A DNA stretch of 64,000 bases from Nocardioides sp. (GCA_002729525.1 PBYI01000034.1:143854-207853); one strand, 5' to 3'; positions 49,010-58,407 are shown, counted from the stretch's first letter. Notes: generated by a model not told the origin, from the letters alone. Numbers and translations: made by a program.

Positions 49010-50602
49010 CTAATGGAAGAAGTGCCGGGTGCCGGTGAAGTACATCGTCCCCCCGGCAGCCTGGCAGGCCTCGACGGTGAGCTCGTCGCGCACCGAGCCG
49101 CCCGGCTGGACGATCGCGGTGACGCCGGCGTCGATGAGGATCTGCGGGCCGTCCTCGAACGGGAAGAACGCGTCGGAGGCGGCGACCGCCCCGCGGGCGC
49201 GCTCGGAGCCCTCGGCGAGGGTGTTGGCGCGCTCGACGGCGAGCTTGCAGGAATCGACGCGGTTGACCTGGCCCATGCCGATGCCGACCGACCCGCCGCC
49301 GGAGGCGAGCAGGATCGCGTTGGACTTCGCGGCGCGGCAGGCCTTCCAGGCGAACGCCAGGTCGGCGAGGACCTCGGGCGGGGCAGCCTCGCCGGTCGCG
49401 AGCGTCCAGGAAGCCGGGTCGTCGCCCTCGGCCTGGAAGGAGTCGCGCTCCTGCATCAGCAGGCCGCCGGAGACCGGACGCATCTCGACACCGCCGCGCT
49501 CGAGGGGCTCGGCGACGAGGATGCGGATGTTCTTCTTGCGGGCCAGCACCTCGACGGCACCGTCCTCGTAGCCGGGGGCGACGACGACCTCGGTGAAGAC
49601 CTCCGCGACCTGCTCGGCCATCGCGACCGACACCGGGCGGTTGGTGGCGATGACCCCGCCGAACGCCGAGACCGGGTCGCAGGCGTGCGCCTTGCGGTGG
49701 GCCTCGGCCACGTCGGCGCCGACGGCGATGCCGCACGGGTTGGCGTGCTTGATGACCGCCACGGCCGGCTCGTCGAAGTCGTACGCCGCCCGCCGGGCCG
49801 CGTCGGTGTCGACGTAGTTGTTGTACGACATCTCCTTGCCGTGCAGCTGCTCCGCGCCGGCCAGCCCGACCGGGCCGTACCCGCTGGCGTAGATCGCGGC
49901 CGACTGGTGCGGGTTCTCGCCGTACCGGAGCACCGACGAGCGCTCCCAGGTGGCGCCGACCCACGCCGGGTAGCCCGCCCCGTCGGAGGTGTCGGTGAGC
50001 ACGTTGCCCATCCACGAGGCGACGGCGACGTCGTACGACGCGGTGTGCACGAAGGCCTCCGCGGCCAGGCGCTTGCGCTCGTCGTAGGTGAAGCCGCCGG
50101 CGGCGACGGCGGCCAGCACGTCGGCGTACCGGTCGGGGCTGGTGACGATCGCGACCGACGGGTGGTTCTTCGCCGCGGCCCGCACCATCGAGGGGCCGCC
50201 GATGTCGATCTGCTCGACGCACTCGCCGGGCGTGGCGCCGGAGGCGACGGTCTGGGTGAAGGGGTAGAGGTTCGAGACGACGAGGTCGAACGGCTCGACG
50301 CCGAGCTCGCCGAGCTGCGCCACGTGGGAGTCGAGGCGGCGGTCGGCGAGGATGCCGGCGTGCACCATCGGGTGCAGCGTCTTCACCCGGCCGTCGAGGC
50401 ACTCGGGGAAGCCGGTGAGGTCCTCGACCTTGGTCACCGGCAGGCCGAGGCCCTCGATGAGCCTGGCCGAGCCGCCGGTGGACACGATCGCGACGCCGGC
50501 GTCGTGCAGGCCGCGGGCGAGGTCCTCCAGGCCGGTCTTGTCGTAGACGGAGACCAGGGCTCGCCTGATCGGGACGCGGTTGTCACTCGCCGGCTGGGTC
50601 AC
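49010..50602 (-). CDS. purH: Bifunctional AICAR formyltransferase / IMP cyclohydrolase
   Basis: Last two steps of IMP synthesis. GTG 50602 is chosen because CAGGAGTG precedes it, giving 530 residues; an upstream start would add 9 residues. The N-terminal MGS-like cyclohydrolase has [39 protein letters not shown] and [14 protein letters not shown]. The AICARFT domain has [13 protein letters not shown], the active-site [12 protein letters not shown] and [14 protein letters not shown] riboswitch lies directly upstream in the purN-purH gap. Confidence 0.97.
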   Translation of the reverse strand: MTQPASDNRVPIRRALVSVYDKTGLEDLARGLHDAGVAIVSTGGSARLIEGLGLPVTKVEDLTGFPECLDGRVKTLHPMVHAGILADRRLDSHVAQLGELGVEPFDLVVSNLYPFTQTVASGATPGECVEQIDIGGPSMVRAAAKNHPSVAIVTSPDRYADVLAAVAAGGFTYDERKRLAAEAFVHTASYDVAVASWMGNVLTDTSDGAGYPAWVGATWERSSVLRYGENPHQSAAIYASGYGPVGLAGAEQLHGKEMSYNNYVDTDAARRAAYDFDEPAVAVIKHANPCGIAVGADVAEAHRKAHACDPVSAFGGVIATNRPVSVAMAEQVAEVFTEVVVAPGYEDGAVEVLARKKNIRILVAEPLERGGVEMRPVSGGLLMQERDSFQAEGDDPASWTLATGEAAPPEVLADLAFAWKACRAAKSNAILLASGGGSVGIGMGQVNRVDSCKLAVERANTLAEGSERARGAVAASDAFFPFEDGPQILIDAGVTAIVQPGGSVRDELTVEACQAAGGTMYFTGTRHFFH

Positions 50603-50635
50603 TGGGCACTCCTGCGGATCGATCGTCACGGACGA

Positions 50636-50708
50636 GGAGCACCCAGGCGGTCGATGCTCCGACGTGTCACTCCCCGGTGGTCGCCCACCTGCGCCAGTCG
50701 TGTGCCGC
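50636..50708 (-). promoter_or_regulatory. ZTP (pfl) riboswitch upstream of purH
   Basis: On the minus strand this reads CGACTGGCG, then the hairpin GGTGG-GCGA-CCACC, CGGGGAGTG, a short linker, and CGACCGCCTGGGTGC. These are the conserved blocks of the ZTP-sensing pfl RNA (CUGGCG, GGGGAG, CCGCCUGGG). Such RNAs sense ZMP/ZTP when 10-formyl-folate is short and turn on purine or folate genes. It lies between the purN stop (50714) and the purH start (50602), so it can regulate purH separately. Family assignment is from motif recognition. Confidence 0.85.
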
Positions 50709-50713
50709 CGACT

Positions 50714-51337
50714 CTAGTGGGCTCTCGGCCCCGTGCCGAACCGGACCCGACGGCCCTCGACGGCGTACCCCTCGCGGGCCATCCGGCCCACCGTGTCGAC
50801 CAGCATCGACCGCTCGGCGACCTTGATCCGCTCGTGCAGGGAGTCCTCGGTGTCGTCGTCGGCGACCGGCACAGCGGTCTGCGCGACGATCACGCCGGTG
50901 TCGACGCCCTCGTCGACGACGAACAGCGTGCAGCCCGTGACCTTGACGCCGTACGCCAGGGCGTCGCGGGGACCGTGCATCCCCGGGAACGACGGCGACA
51001 GCGCGGGGTGGGTGTTGACCGTGCGCCCGCCGAACGCCGCGAGGAAGTCGGGGCCGACGAGCTTCATGAAGCCCGCGAGCACGACGAGGTCGGGCTCGTG
51101 CGCGGCGACGGCCGCGGTCACCGCGGCGTCCCAGGCGGCCCGGTCGGGGTGGTCCTTGACCCGCTCGACGAACGTCGGGACACCGGCCCGCTCGGCCCGC
51201 TCGAGGCCGACGATGCCGTCGCGGTCGGCGCCCACCGCGACCACCGCGGCGCCGTACGCCGGGTCGGTGCAGGCGTCCAGGACGGCCTGCAGGTTGGTGC
51301 CTGAGCCGGACACCAGGACGACCAGTCGCGCGCTCAC
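50714..51337 (-). CDS. purN: Phosphoribosylglycinamide formyltransferase
   Basis: Transfers formyl from 10-formyl-THF to GAR in purine synthesis. From GTG 51337 (V-S-A-R-L-V-V-L) the product is 207 residues. It shows VLVSGSGTNLQAVLDAC, LVVLAGFMKLVGPDFL and the catalytic NTHPALSPSFPGMHGPRDAL, with the Asp in FVVDEGVDTGVIVAQ. It is upstream of purH on the same strand, with the ZTP riboswitch between. Confidence 0.96.
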   Translation of the reverse strand: MSARLVVLVSGSGTNLQAVLDACTDPAYGAAVVAVGADRDGIVGLERAERAGVPTFVERVKDHPDRAAWDAAVTAAVAAHEPDLVVLAGFMKLVGPDFLAAFGGRTVNTHPALSPSFPGMHGPRDALAYGVKVTGCTLFVVDEGVDTGVIVAQTAVPVADDDTEDSLHERIKVAERSMLVDTVGRMAREGYAVEGRRVRFGTGPRAH

Positions 51338-51357
51338 CGGCGTGAGCCTAGAGGACG

Positions 51358-51416
51358 TCGACCCGGCGCAAACCTGCGCCGGGTCGATGCCCACCCGGCG
51401 CACGTTTGCGACGGGT
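51358..51416. repeat. Twin hairpins between purN and the DUF6350 gene
   Basis: Hairpin 1: 13-bp perfect stem TCGACCCGGCGCA / TGCGCCGGGTCGA, loop AACC (51358-51387). Hairpin 2: ACCCGGCGCA / TGCGACGGGT, loop CGTT, one mismatch (51393-51416). The two share sequence and end in GGGTCGAT. They sit just after the DUF6350 stop and before the purN start, and may terminate one unit and insulate the next. Confidence 0.75.
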
Positions 51417-51434
51417 CGATGGGAACGGCCGGCG

Positions 51435-52706
51435 TCAGGAGCGCCAACGCTGCCAGCCGGCGAGGGCCAGCGCACCGACCACACCACCGAGGCCGAACGA
51501 GGCCACGCCGTGCAGCAGGGCGTCGAAGGCGTACGGCGCGACGTCGCGCATCCGGCCCGGGCCCACGGCGCCTCCGGCCAGGGAGGCGAGCAGGCCGAAC
51601 GCGACGCCGGCCACGACCCCGCCGGCCAGGCCGCGGACGGCCGCGTCGACGAGCCCGTCGGGGTGCCAGGTGGCCAGGGTGCGGGCGGTGGCCAGCGCGG
51701 CCACGAGAGGGGCGAGCGCGACCAGCCAGCCGGTCCAGGCGGGCGGGGTGCCGTCGGCGGGCAGCGCCGCGAGCAGCGGGAACGACGGCAGTGGGCCGAG
51801 CACGACGGCGCTGGTGGAGACCAGCGTGCCGGTGCCGACGGTGAAGCCGGGGCCGAGCAGGTAGGCGCCGGAGAAGAGCGTGGCGTTGGGCAGCAGCAGG
51901 ACGGTCAGCACGACCAGCAGCACCACCAGGCCCGGACCGACGCCGAGCTGGGAGAGGACGTTCGCGGCGGTGTCGAGGTCGACGGCCAGGGCGGCGAGCA
52001 GCGCCACGAACGACACCGCGCACCACCACAGGACGGTACGGCGCGCGACGGCGAGCCCGGCCAGCACGACCGACGGCACCGGACCCAGCCACACGGCCGC
52101 GCGACCCGAGCCCACGGTGACGGCGGGCCCGGCGACCGCGAGGCACAGCAGCACCGACCAGCCCATCGCGGCCGAGGTGCTCGGCGCGGTGGCCGGGGTG
52201 GCGGCGAGCGTCGCGACCGCGGCGACCGAGACGACGTACCCGGCGGTGACCAGGGTGACCGCGAGCGGCACGACCAGGTCGCGCTCGCCGTCGACGATGC
52301 CGTCGGCGTCGGGTCCGTGCCCGGACACCGCGACGCCGACGCGCAGCCCGGTGCGCCACAGCGCCCAGGCCGACAGCAGCGTGATCCCGAGAGGTACGGC
52401 GGTGATCGGGACGCCCTCGACCCGGATGCCCGAGCCGTGGCCGGTGAGCCAGCCGAGCGCGCCGGTGCGCAGCGCGTCCCGCGGGGCGCCGTACGACCCG
52501 GCGTCGGTGAGGTACCAGCCGACCAGGGCGAGCACGAGGCACAGCGCCAACGTCGACAGCGCCGCGAGCACGCCACCGGCGGTGGCCACCAGCACCAGCG
52601 GGCGCCGTGCGGCGGGCTCGGTCGGGCGCGAGCCGCCCGGCACCCGCTTCGGGGGGCGTCCGGACGGGCGTCGCTGCGTGCGCGGGGAGGGCAGCAGGGA
52701 GGTCAT
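51435..52706 (-). CDS. DUF6350 multi-pass membrane protein
   Basis: 423-residue polytopic membrane protein with a basic cytoplasmic N-terminus and about 9-11 hydrophobic segments. Recognisable parts are GGVLAALSTLALCLVLALVG, GITLLSAWALWRTGLRVGV and PNATLFSGAYLLGPGFTVGT. Homologues are encoded between sucCD and purN in actinobacteria, as here. Function unknown. ATG 52706 is the start. A 12-bp tandem repeat lies just upstream. Confidence 0.85.
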   Translation of the reverse strand: MTSLLPSPRTQRRPSGRPPKRVPGGSRPTEPAARRPLVLVATAGGVLAALSTLALCLVLALVGWYLTDAGSYGAPRDALRTGALGWLTGHGSGIRVEGVPITAVPLGITLLSAWALWRTGLRVGVAVSGHGPDADGIVDGERDLVVPLAVTLVTAGYVVSVAAVATLAATPATAPSTSAAMGWSVLLCLAVAGPAVTVGSGRAAVWLGPVPSVVLAGLAVARRTVLWWCAVSFVALLAALAVDLDTAANVLSQLGVGPGLVVLLVVLTVLLLPNATLFSGAYLLGPGFTVGTGTLVSTSAVVLGPLPSFPLLAALPADGTPPAWTGWLVALAPLVAALATARTLATWHPDGLVDAAVRGLAGGVVAGVAFGLLASLAGGAVGPGRMRDVAPYAFDALLHGVASFGLGGVVGALALAGWQRWRS

Positions 52707-52766
52707 GGCCCGACCATCCTCGCCGCCGCGACGCCCGCTCCCCCGCAGGCACGCCGGGGCCGTTCC

Positions 52767-52826
52767 GACCCGCCCACCGACCCGCCCACCGACCCGCCCA
52801 CCGACCCGCCCACCGACCCGCCCACC
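52767..52826. repeat. Tandem repeat, five copies of a 12-bp unit
   Basis: Five exact copies of GACCCGCCCACC, followed by a partial GACC, in the 193-bp gap between the DUF6350 gene and the sigma-fusion gene. On the minus strand it could encode SVGG repeats, but no gene is supported there. Confidence 0.95.
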
Positions 52827-52899
52827 GACCGGTCCGGCCGGGACCGGTGCGGCAACCGGGGGTCGTCTACCGTGGTGCGGCCATGAGGAGCCAGCACCG

Positions 52900-54786
52900 A
52901 TGAGGGACCCCGAGCAGTTCGACGCGTTCTACCGCGACGCACGCGAGCGACTCCTCGTGCAGACCTACGCGCTCACCGGGGACCTCGCCGCCTCGCGCCG
53001 GGCCGTGCGCGACGCGTTCATCGTCGCCTGGCACCACTGGCGCAAGTACGGCGCGCTGGACAACCCGGAGTCCGTCGTCCGCCCGCACGCCTGGCGGCTG
53101 GCCCAGCGGCGGCACACCGCGCGCGTGTGGCACCGCGAGAAGGGCGTCGACCCGGACGTCAAGGAGGTGCTCGACGCGCTCGGCAAGCTGGGCTCGCACC
53201 AGCGCCGCGCTCTCCTGCTCACCCAGCTCGCGGCGGTGTCGATGCCGGAGATGGCCCGCGAGATCGGCATCCCGCTGGAGCAGGCCGAGCGTGAGCTGCA
53301 GACCGGCGCGTCGCAGCTGTCGCTGGCGCTGGGCTGCCCCGCCGCGATGCTGCGCACCCGGTTCGAGCGGCTCGCGGCCTCGGTCACCGGCACGGTCCGC
53401 TGGCCCCGCGCGACCATCCTCCGGCGCGCCGGCGGTGCGCGCCGTCGTACGCACACCGCGGTCGGCGTCGCCGGAGCGGTCGCGGTCGTCGTCGGCAGCG
53501 GCTTCGCGGTGACCGACGCCGCCGGCGAGCGCCCGACCCTCGACCGCGCCGACGCTGCACCGCCGTCGGCGAGCACCACGCCGACCCCGACGGCCGAGCC
53601 CACCAGCGACGCTCCCGAGCCGCTGACGCTCGACTCCGCCGCGATGCTGCCCGCGTCCGCCCTCACCAGCCGCTACGACGGACGGTGGCGGGTCGAGCGC
53701 ACCGGCGACAACCACGCCGGCACCGGCCTGGTCGTCCCCTGCCAGCAGGACCGGTACGCCGACCCCAACGGCCGCGACGCCCTGGTGCGGGTCCTCGCGC
53801 CCCGAGGCGAGCAGCGCGAGCGCGGAGCAGCGGTCCGCGACGTCACCCAGCTCACCGAGCTCTCCTCGACGAAGAAGGCCGCCCGCCGCACGTGGCGCAC
53901 GGCCGCCGACTGGTACGCCGGCTGCACCAACGAGCGGGTGCAGCTGCTGGCCACACGCACGCCCGAGGGCGTCGGCGACCAGGCCGTGCAGTTGGTGCTG
54001 CGCTCCTGGGACGACCCCGTGACGACGTACGTCGTGGGGGTCGCGCGCAGCGGGGAGTACACCACGACCGTCTTCGAGCGGGTGCCCGGCGACGGCACCC
54101 CCGAGCGACGCCGGGCCGCGGGCGTGCTCGCCGAGGCCGTGCAGGACCTCTGCGCCCTCGACGAGGGCGGCACCTGCGCGTCCGACGACCCGCCCCTGGA
54201 GACCGCCGACCCGCTGCCGGTCGGCGCCGAGCCCTCGCTGCTGTCGAGCGTCGACCTCCCGCCCGTGTCCGGCGTGGGCCGTCCCTGGGCCGGCACCGAG
54301 GCCAGCCGGCCGACGTCCAACGACGCGGCCACCAACTGCGACCAGACGTCGTTCACCGGGTCGTTCCGAGGTGCCCGCTTCACGCGCCCGCGCACCCGCA
54401 CCTTCGTCATCCCGAAGGCCAAGCTGCCCGACGAGTTCGGCCTGACCGAGACCGCGGCCGCTCTCCCCCGCAAGCGGGCGCGGGCACTGGTCGAGCAGGT
54501 GCGCGACGACCTCTCCTCGTGCTCCGACGGAGACCTCGCCACCGACGTCGAGCGCATCCGCTCGTCCAGCAGCGACCGCTCCGACCAGACGGTCTGGCGC
54601 CTGGAGGTGCAGGTCTCGGAGAACCGCACCCTCACCTTCTGGATGGCGATCCTGCGCGAGGACACCGCCGTCGGCCAGCTCGGCTTCGTGCCCGGCGGCG
54701 ACCGCACCATCACGCGTGAGGACTTCCTGGCCCTGGCCGACCGGGCCCAGGCGCGCCTGCAGCGGATGCGCGACCCGAAGACCTGA
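52900..54786 (+). CDS. Sigma-factor domain fused to a transmembrane and extracytoplasmic domain
   Basis: 628-residue protein. Residues about 5-80 match sigma region 2 (EQFDAFYRDARERLLVQTYA, LTGDLAASRRAVRDAFIVAW, NPESVVRPHAWRLAQRR). Residues about 95-150 match region 4 (LGKLGSHQRRALLLTQLAAV, SMPEMAREIGIPLEQAEREL). One membrane segment follows near residues 185-205 (HTAVGVAGAVAVVVGSGFAV). Then comes a Pro/Thr-rich stalk and a roughly 390-residue exterior with about seven Cys, loosely resembling PknH-type sensor domains (CQQDRY, WYAGCTNE). ATG 52900 follows GAGGAG. It acts as a paralogue of the two genes that follow, joined into one. Confidence 0.85.
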   Translation: MRDPEQFDAFYRDARERLLVQTYALTGDLAASRRAVRDAFIVAWHHWRKYGALDNPESVVRPHAWRLAQRRHTARVWHREKGVDPDVKEVLDALGKLGSHQRRALLLTQLAAVSMPEMAREIGIPLEQAERELQTGASQLSLALGCPAAMLRTRFERLAASVTGTVRWPRATILRRAGGARRRTHTAVGVAGAVAVVVGSGFAVTDAAGERPTLDRADAAPPSASTTPTPTAEPTSDAPEPLTLDSAAMLPASALTSRYDGRWRVERTGDNHAGTGLVVPCQQDRYADPNGRDALVRVLAPRGEQRERGAAVRDVTQLTELSSTKKAARRTWRTAADWYAGCTNERVQLLATRTPEGVGDQAVQLVLRSWDDPVTTYVVGVARSGEYTTTVFERVPGDGTPERRRAAGVLAEAVQDLCALDEGGTCASDDPPLETADPLPVGAEPSLLSSVDLPPVSGVGRPWAGTEASRPTSNDAATNCDQTSFTGSFRGARFTRPRTRTFVIPKAKLPDEFGLTETAAALPRKRARALVEQVRDDLSSCSDGDLATDVERIRSSSSDRSDQTVWRLEVQVSENRTLTFWMAILREDTAVGQLGFVPGGDRTITREDFLALADRAQARLQRMRDPKT

Positions 54787-54794
54787 GAATCGCC

Positions 54795-54823
54795 TGCAAC
54801 CGAGGCGCCGCCCCGGGCGTATC
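54795..54823 (+). promoter_or_regulatory. Candidate ECF-sigma promoter of the split sigma locus
   Basis: TGCAACC, 16 bp, then CGTAT, matching the AAC-type -35 and CGT-type -10 of ECF sigma factors; it ends 45 bp upstream of the GTG start. A similar GCAACC lies upstream of the fusion gene (about 52851). Autoregulation is plausible but inferred. Confidence 0.45.
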
Positions 54824-54867
54824 CCTCCCGTGAACAGACACCCACGGAGGAGAGGAGGCGGGACGAC

Positions 54868-55365
54868 GTGGACGAGCAGGAGTTCGACGCGTTCTACACC
54901 GGGTCGTACCGCCGCGTGACCGGTCAGGTCTACGCCATGATCGGCGACCTCGACGAGGCCCAGGAGTGCGTCCAGGAGGCGTTCGCCCGCGCCTGGCAGC
55001 ACCGCCGCACGCTGCGCAGGACCGAGCACCCCGAGGCCTGGGTGCGCACCACGGCGTACCGGTTGGCGGTGAGCCGCTGGCGCAAGGTCGTCCGGTCGCG
55101 CCGCGACCCCGACCGCGCGGTGTCCGCCCGGCTGGAGTCGCCCGACCTGAGCCCCGACCACGTGGCCCTGGTCCAGGCTCTGCGCCAGCTGCCGGAGGCC
55201 CAGCGCCGGGCCATCGTGCTGCACCACCTCGCCGATCTCCCGGTGGCCGACGTGGCCGCCGAGGTCGGTGCCCCCGAGGGCACCGTCAAGGCCCGGCTCA
55301 GCCGCGGCCGCACCGCCCTCGCCGCCCTTCTCACCGACACCCTCCCGGGAGGCAGCCATGCCTGA
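54868..55365 (+). CDS. ECF RNA polymerase sigma factor (SigE-like)
   Basis: 165-residue extracytoplasmic-function sigma factor. Region 2 is EFDAFYTGSYRRVTGQVYAM, IGDLDEAQECVQEAFARAWQ and HPEAWVRTTAYRLAVSRWRK. Region 4 is LRQLPEAQRRAIVLHHLADL, PVADVAAEVGAPEGTVKARL. GTG 54868 follows GGAGGAGAGGAGG. Its stop overlaps the start of the downstream membrane protein by 8 bp, so they are translated together. A separate anti-sigma gene is absent, and the downstream protein probably fills that role. Confidence 0.92.
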   Translation: MDEQEFDAFYTGSYRRVTGQVYAMIGDLDEAQECVQEAFARAWQHRRTLRRTEHPEAWVRTTAYRLAVSRWRKVVRSRRDPDRAVSARLESPDLSPDHVALVQALRQLPEAQRRAIVLHHLADLPVADVAAEVGAPEGTVKARLSRGRTALAALLTDTLPGGSHA

Positions 55366-57415
55366 CCCGATCGACGAGCACTTCTCGGGCCTCGACGCGG
55401 ATCTGACCGACATGTCCATGACCCCACCGAGCCCTGCTGCCATCCGCCGTCGTGGCGACCGCCGGCGCCGCCGTGCGACCGGCCTCACCGTGGCCGCCGC
55501 CGTCGCCGCGATCGCCCTCGTCGCGACCCCGCTGGCGCTCGTGGCCGGGGACGACGGCGACGCCATCGCTCCCGCCGAGACCCCGACCGTCACCGACCCC
55601 GAGCCCGCTCCGAGCGAGACCGCGACGCCGGACGAGGCTCAGGTGCTGACCGAGATCCCGGCCGACTTCCCCCTCGACCAGGGGCTGCCGGACCCGACGG
55701 AGCTCGGAGGTCGCCAGGTCTCCCAGGTCGCCGGGCTCGTTCCCTGCGCCGAGCGCACCTGGGACCTCACCTCCCCCGCACCGACCGATCTCGCGGGCTT
55801 CGCGTGGGACACGGGCCCCGACCTCGACGGTGGCGACGGACGACGCACCCTGCTGCTCTACGGGTCCGCCCGCGAGGCCCAGCGCGCGTTCCTCGCCGTC
55901 AGCGGCGACCTGGCAGCCTGCCCCGTCGAGGAGACCGGCGACCAGTTCGGCACCCGCTACACCGTGGAGTCCGCCGACCCGACCTACAGCGGCGACGCCG
56001 CGGCGTACGGCCGGGTCGTCAGCGACGACAGCGGCGTGGGTCAGTCGCAGCAGGTCGAGACCGCCATCCTCGTCGTACGACGCGGCAACGCGCTGCTGGT
56101 GGAGACCGAGGACGTCGACTACGCCGCCACCAGCCCGTCCGACGGCGTGACCGACATCGTCGGCCGCGGGGCTGACGTCGTCACAGCGATGAACGTGTTC
56201 CTCGCCGACGACGTGGCACCCGCGGCGGGCGGCGACTCGGCCGACGGCGAGCAGGCGGCACCGATCCCCGACGACTTCCCCCTCGCCGCCGGGTGGCCGA
56301 CCGACCCCGAGCCGACCGCGGACGGTCTCGTCGGGCCGAGCCGGGACCTGGAGCGCTTCGTCTACGCCCCGTGCGAGGACTACCAGAGCACCCTGGTCGA
56401 CCAGGCCGGCGACGACGGTGCCGACCGGCTGCGTGCGCAGTGGTCGGACGTCGAGGACTTCCGCACCCGTGAGCTGGTCTCGCTCGGCTCGGTCGAGGCG
56501 GCCGAGCAACTCGTCGCCGACCTGCGCGCCGAGGCCGAGGGCTGCGTCGGGGACGTGGACAGCAGCGACGGCAGCGGGCTGCCGGTCAACCGGGCGGTCA
56601 CCGACGTCTCCGCCGGCGACACGGCGTACCTCTCCTCGCGGCTGCAGGGCGCGATCTACCTCGACACCGCGCTGGTCGTGCAGGTCGGGCCGTACGTCGT
56701 GCTGGACACCGGCGGCTCCGAGGGCGGGTCCGACCTCGACGCCGCGGCCGACGGCCAGGTGGCTGCGCTCGACACGGTGCTGGGCGCGATGGAGGACCTC
56801 GCCGCCAACGGCGGGTCCTCCGGCGGGCAGGCCACGCCGGCGTTGAGCCGCGACGACCTGCTGGCGACGTCGGACCTGCCGTCGGGCGACGACACCGACG
56901 GCCCGTGGGTCGAGGCCACCGACGACGCCCTCACCTGGGCGTGCCGGCCCGAGGGCTTCGCCGGCCTGGGAGCCGACGGCTCGCTCGCAGCCCGCTTCCG
57001 GTCGTCGACGACGGCACCGGGCGCCGAGGGGCTGGTGCTCCGCAGGGTGCGCACGGCCGTGCTCCAGCTCGACGGCGCCGACCTCGCCTCCCAGGCGTTC
57101 GGTCTGGCCCGTGGGTGGCTCGACTCCTGCACCGACGAGCCCGGCACGAGCGCCGGACCGGGCAGTGCCGGCCGGGGCCTCGAGGTCGACGCGCCCGGCG
57201 GCGGGTCGACGTACTACCGGGCCGTCACCTACGCCGCGCCCGAGGTCTGCACCGACTGCGACGGCGCCTGGTTCGACTACCAGGGAGTGACCCTGCTCGG
57301 CGACCGCCTGCTCCTGACGTCGTACGCCGAGGTCGGCGGGCCGCTGCCGCCCGAGGGCCAGGCCGAGGCGTGGGCGCCGCTGCTCGACCGCGCGGTCGGG
57401 CTCGTGACGTCGTAG
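55358..57415 (+). CDS. Membrane-anchored exterior protein, putative sigma regulator
   Basis: 685-residue single-pass protein. The short cytoplasmic N-terminus (MPDPIDEHFSGLDADLTDMS, then [19 protein letters not shown]) resembles the N-terminal stub of many membrane proteins paired with ECF sigma factors. The membrane segment is at about residues 41-63 (LTVAAAVAAIALVATPLALV). The exterior contains at least three similar modules with paired Cys and repeats of IP(A/D)DFPL (IPADFPLDQGLP, IPDDFPLAAGWP). Function unknown; it overlaps the sigma gene by 8 bp. Its layout equals the membrane and exterior part of the 628-residue fusion upstream. Confidence 0.8.
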   Translation: MPDPIDEHFSGLDADLTDMSMTPPSPAAIRRRGDRRRRRATGLTVAAAVAAIALVATPLALVAGDDGDAIAPAETPTVTDPEPAPSETATPDEAQVLTEIPADFPLDQGLPDPTELGGRQVSQVAGLVPCAERTWDLTSPAPTDLAGFAWDTGPDLDGGDGRRTLLLYGSAREAQRAFLAVSGDLAACPVEETGDQFGTRYTVESADPTYSGDAAAYGRVVSDDSGVGQSQQVETAILVVRRGNALLVETEDVDYAATSPSDGVTDIVGRGADVVTAMNVFLADDVAPAAGGDSADGEQAAPIPDDFPLAAGWPTDPEPTADGLVGPSRDLERFVYAPCEDYQSTLVDQAGDDGADRLRAQWSDVEDFRTRELVSLGSVEAAEQLVADLRAEAEGCVGDVDSSDGSGLPVNRAVTDVSAGDTAYLSSRLQGAIYLDTALVVQVGPYVVLDTGGSEGGSDLDAAADGQVAALDTVLGAMEDLAANGGSSGGQATPALSRDDLLATSDLPSGDDTDGPWVEATDDALTWACRPEGFAGLGADGSLAARFRSSTTAPGAEGLVLRRVRTAVLQLDGADLASQAFGLARGWLDSCTDEPGTSAGPGSAGRGLEVDAPGGGSTYYRAVTYAAPEVCTDCDGAWFDYQGVTLLGDRLLLTSYAEVGGPLPPEGQAEAWAPLLDRAVGLVTS

Positions 57416-57430
57416 TCCGCCACCACACGT

Positions 57431-57470
57431 ACGACGGCCCGGCACCCCTCGCGGGGTGCCGGGCCGTCGT
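57431..57470. terminator. Bidirectional terminator between the sigma locus and sucD
   Basis: Perfect 18-bp stem (57431-57448 with 57453-57470; arm ACGACGGCCCGGCACCCC) and loop TCGC, in the 76-bp gap between convergent genes. It is followed by GCGTTG, so it has no strong T-run. It is the best terminator in the window. Confidence 0.85.
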
Positions 57471-57491
57471 GCGTTGCTGGGACCGCTCGGG

Positions 57492-58385
57492 TCAGAGCGA
57501 CTTCATGATCTCCCGCATCAGCTCGGCGGTCTCGGACGGCGTCTTGCCGACCTTCACGCCGACGGCCTCGAGGGCCTCCTTCTTGGCCTGCGCGGTGCCG
57601 GCCGAGCCGGACACGATCGCGCCGGCGTGACCCATGGTCTTGCCCTCCGGCGCGGTGAAGCCCGCGACGTAGCCGACGACCGGCTTGGTCACGTTGTCCT
57701 TGATGTACGCCGCCGCCCGCTCCTCGGCGTCGCCGCCGATCTCGCCGATCATCACGATCGCCTTGGTGTCGGGGTCGGCCTCGAACGCCTCGAGGGCGTC
57801 GATGTGGGTGGTGCCGATGATCGGGTCACCGCCGATGCCGATCGCGGTCGAGAAGCCGAAGTCCTTCAGCTCGAACATCATCTGGTAGGTCAGGGTGCCC
57901 GACTTCGACACCAGGCCGATCGGGCCCTTGCCCGCGATGGTGTGCGGCGTGATGCCGGCCAGCGACTCCTCCGGCGTGATGATGCCGGGGCAGTTCGGGC
58001 CGATCATCCGGGTGCCGGCGGTGTTGGCGTCGGACTTCAGGTAGGACCACACCTCGGCGGTGTCCTGCACCGGCACGCCCTCGGTGATGACCACGAGCAG
58101 GCCGATGCCGGCGTCGATGGCCTCGATGCAGGCGTCCTTGGTGAACGCCGGAGGCACGAAGACGACCGACACGTCGGCGCCGGTCTCCTTCATGGCCTCC
58201 TCCACCGAGCCGAAGACCGGCTGGGTGGTGCCGGCGAGCTCGACGGTGGTCCCGGCCTTGCGGGCGTTGACGCCGCCGACGATGTTCGACCCCGCCTCGA
58301 TCATCAGGGTGGTGTGCTTGGAGCCCATCCCGCCCGTGATGCCCTGGACGATGATCTTGGAGTCCTTGTTGAGGTAGATGCTCAT
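57492..58385 (-). CDS. sucD: Succinyl-CoA synthetase alpha subunit
   Basis: Alpha subunit of the TCA enzyme converting succinyl-CoA to succinate with nucleotide triphosphate formation. ATG 58385 gives 297 residues. It shows the CoA-binding [33 protein letters not shown] and the phospho-histidine motif [20 protein letters not shown]. An upstream in-frame ATG would add a non-conserved leader. It lies 22 bp after sucC, the usual order. Confidence 0.97.
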   Translation of the reverse strand: MSIYLNKDSKIIVQGITGGMGSKHTTLMIEAGSNIVGGVNARKAGTTVELAGTTQPVFGSVEEAMKETGADVSVVFVPPAFTKDACIEAIDAGIGLLVVITEGVPVQDTAEVWSYLKSDANTAGTRMIGPNCPGIITPEESLAGITPHTIAGKGPIGLVSKSGTLTYQMMFELKDFGFSTAIGIGGDPIIGTTHIDALEAFEADPDTKAIVMIGEIGGDAEERAAAYIKDNVTKPVVGYVAGFTAPEGKTMGHAGAIVSGSAGTAQAKKEALEAVGVKVGKTPSETAELMREIMKSL

Positions 58386-58407
58386 TGCTCTCTGCTCTCT
58401 ATCTCTC

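Noticed and set aside
52703..52942. Small minus-strand ORF with SVGG repeats
   Set aside because: Product of the 12-bp tandem repeat only; no start signal or family.
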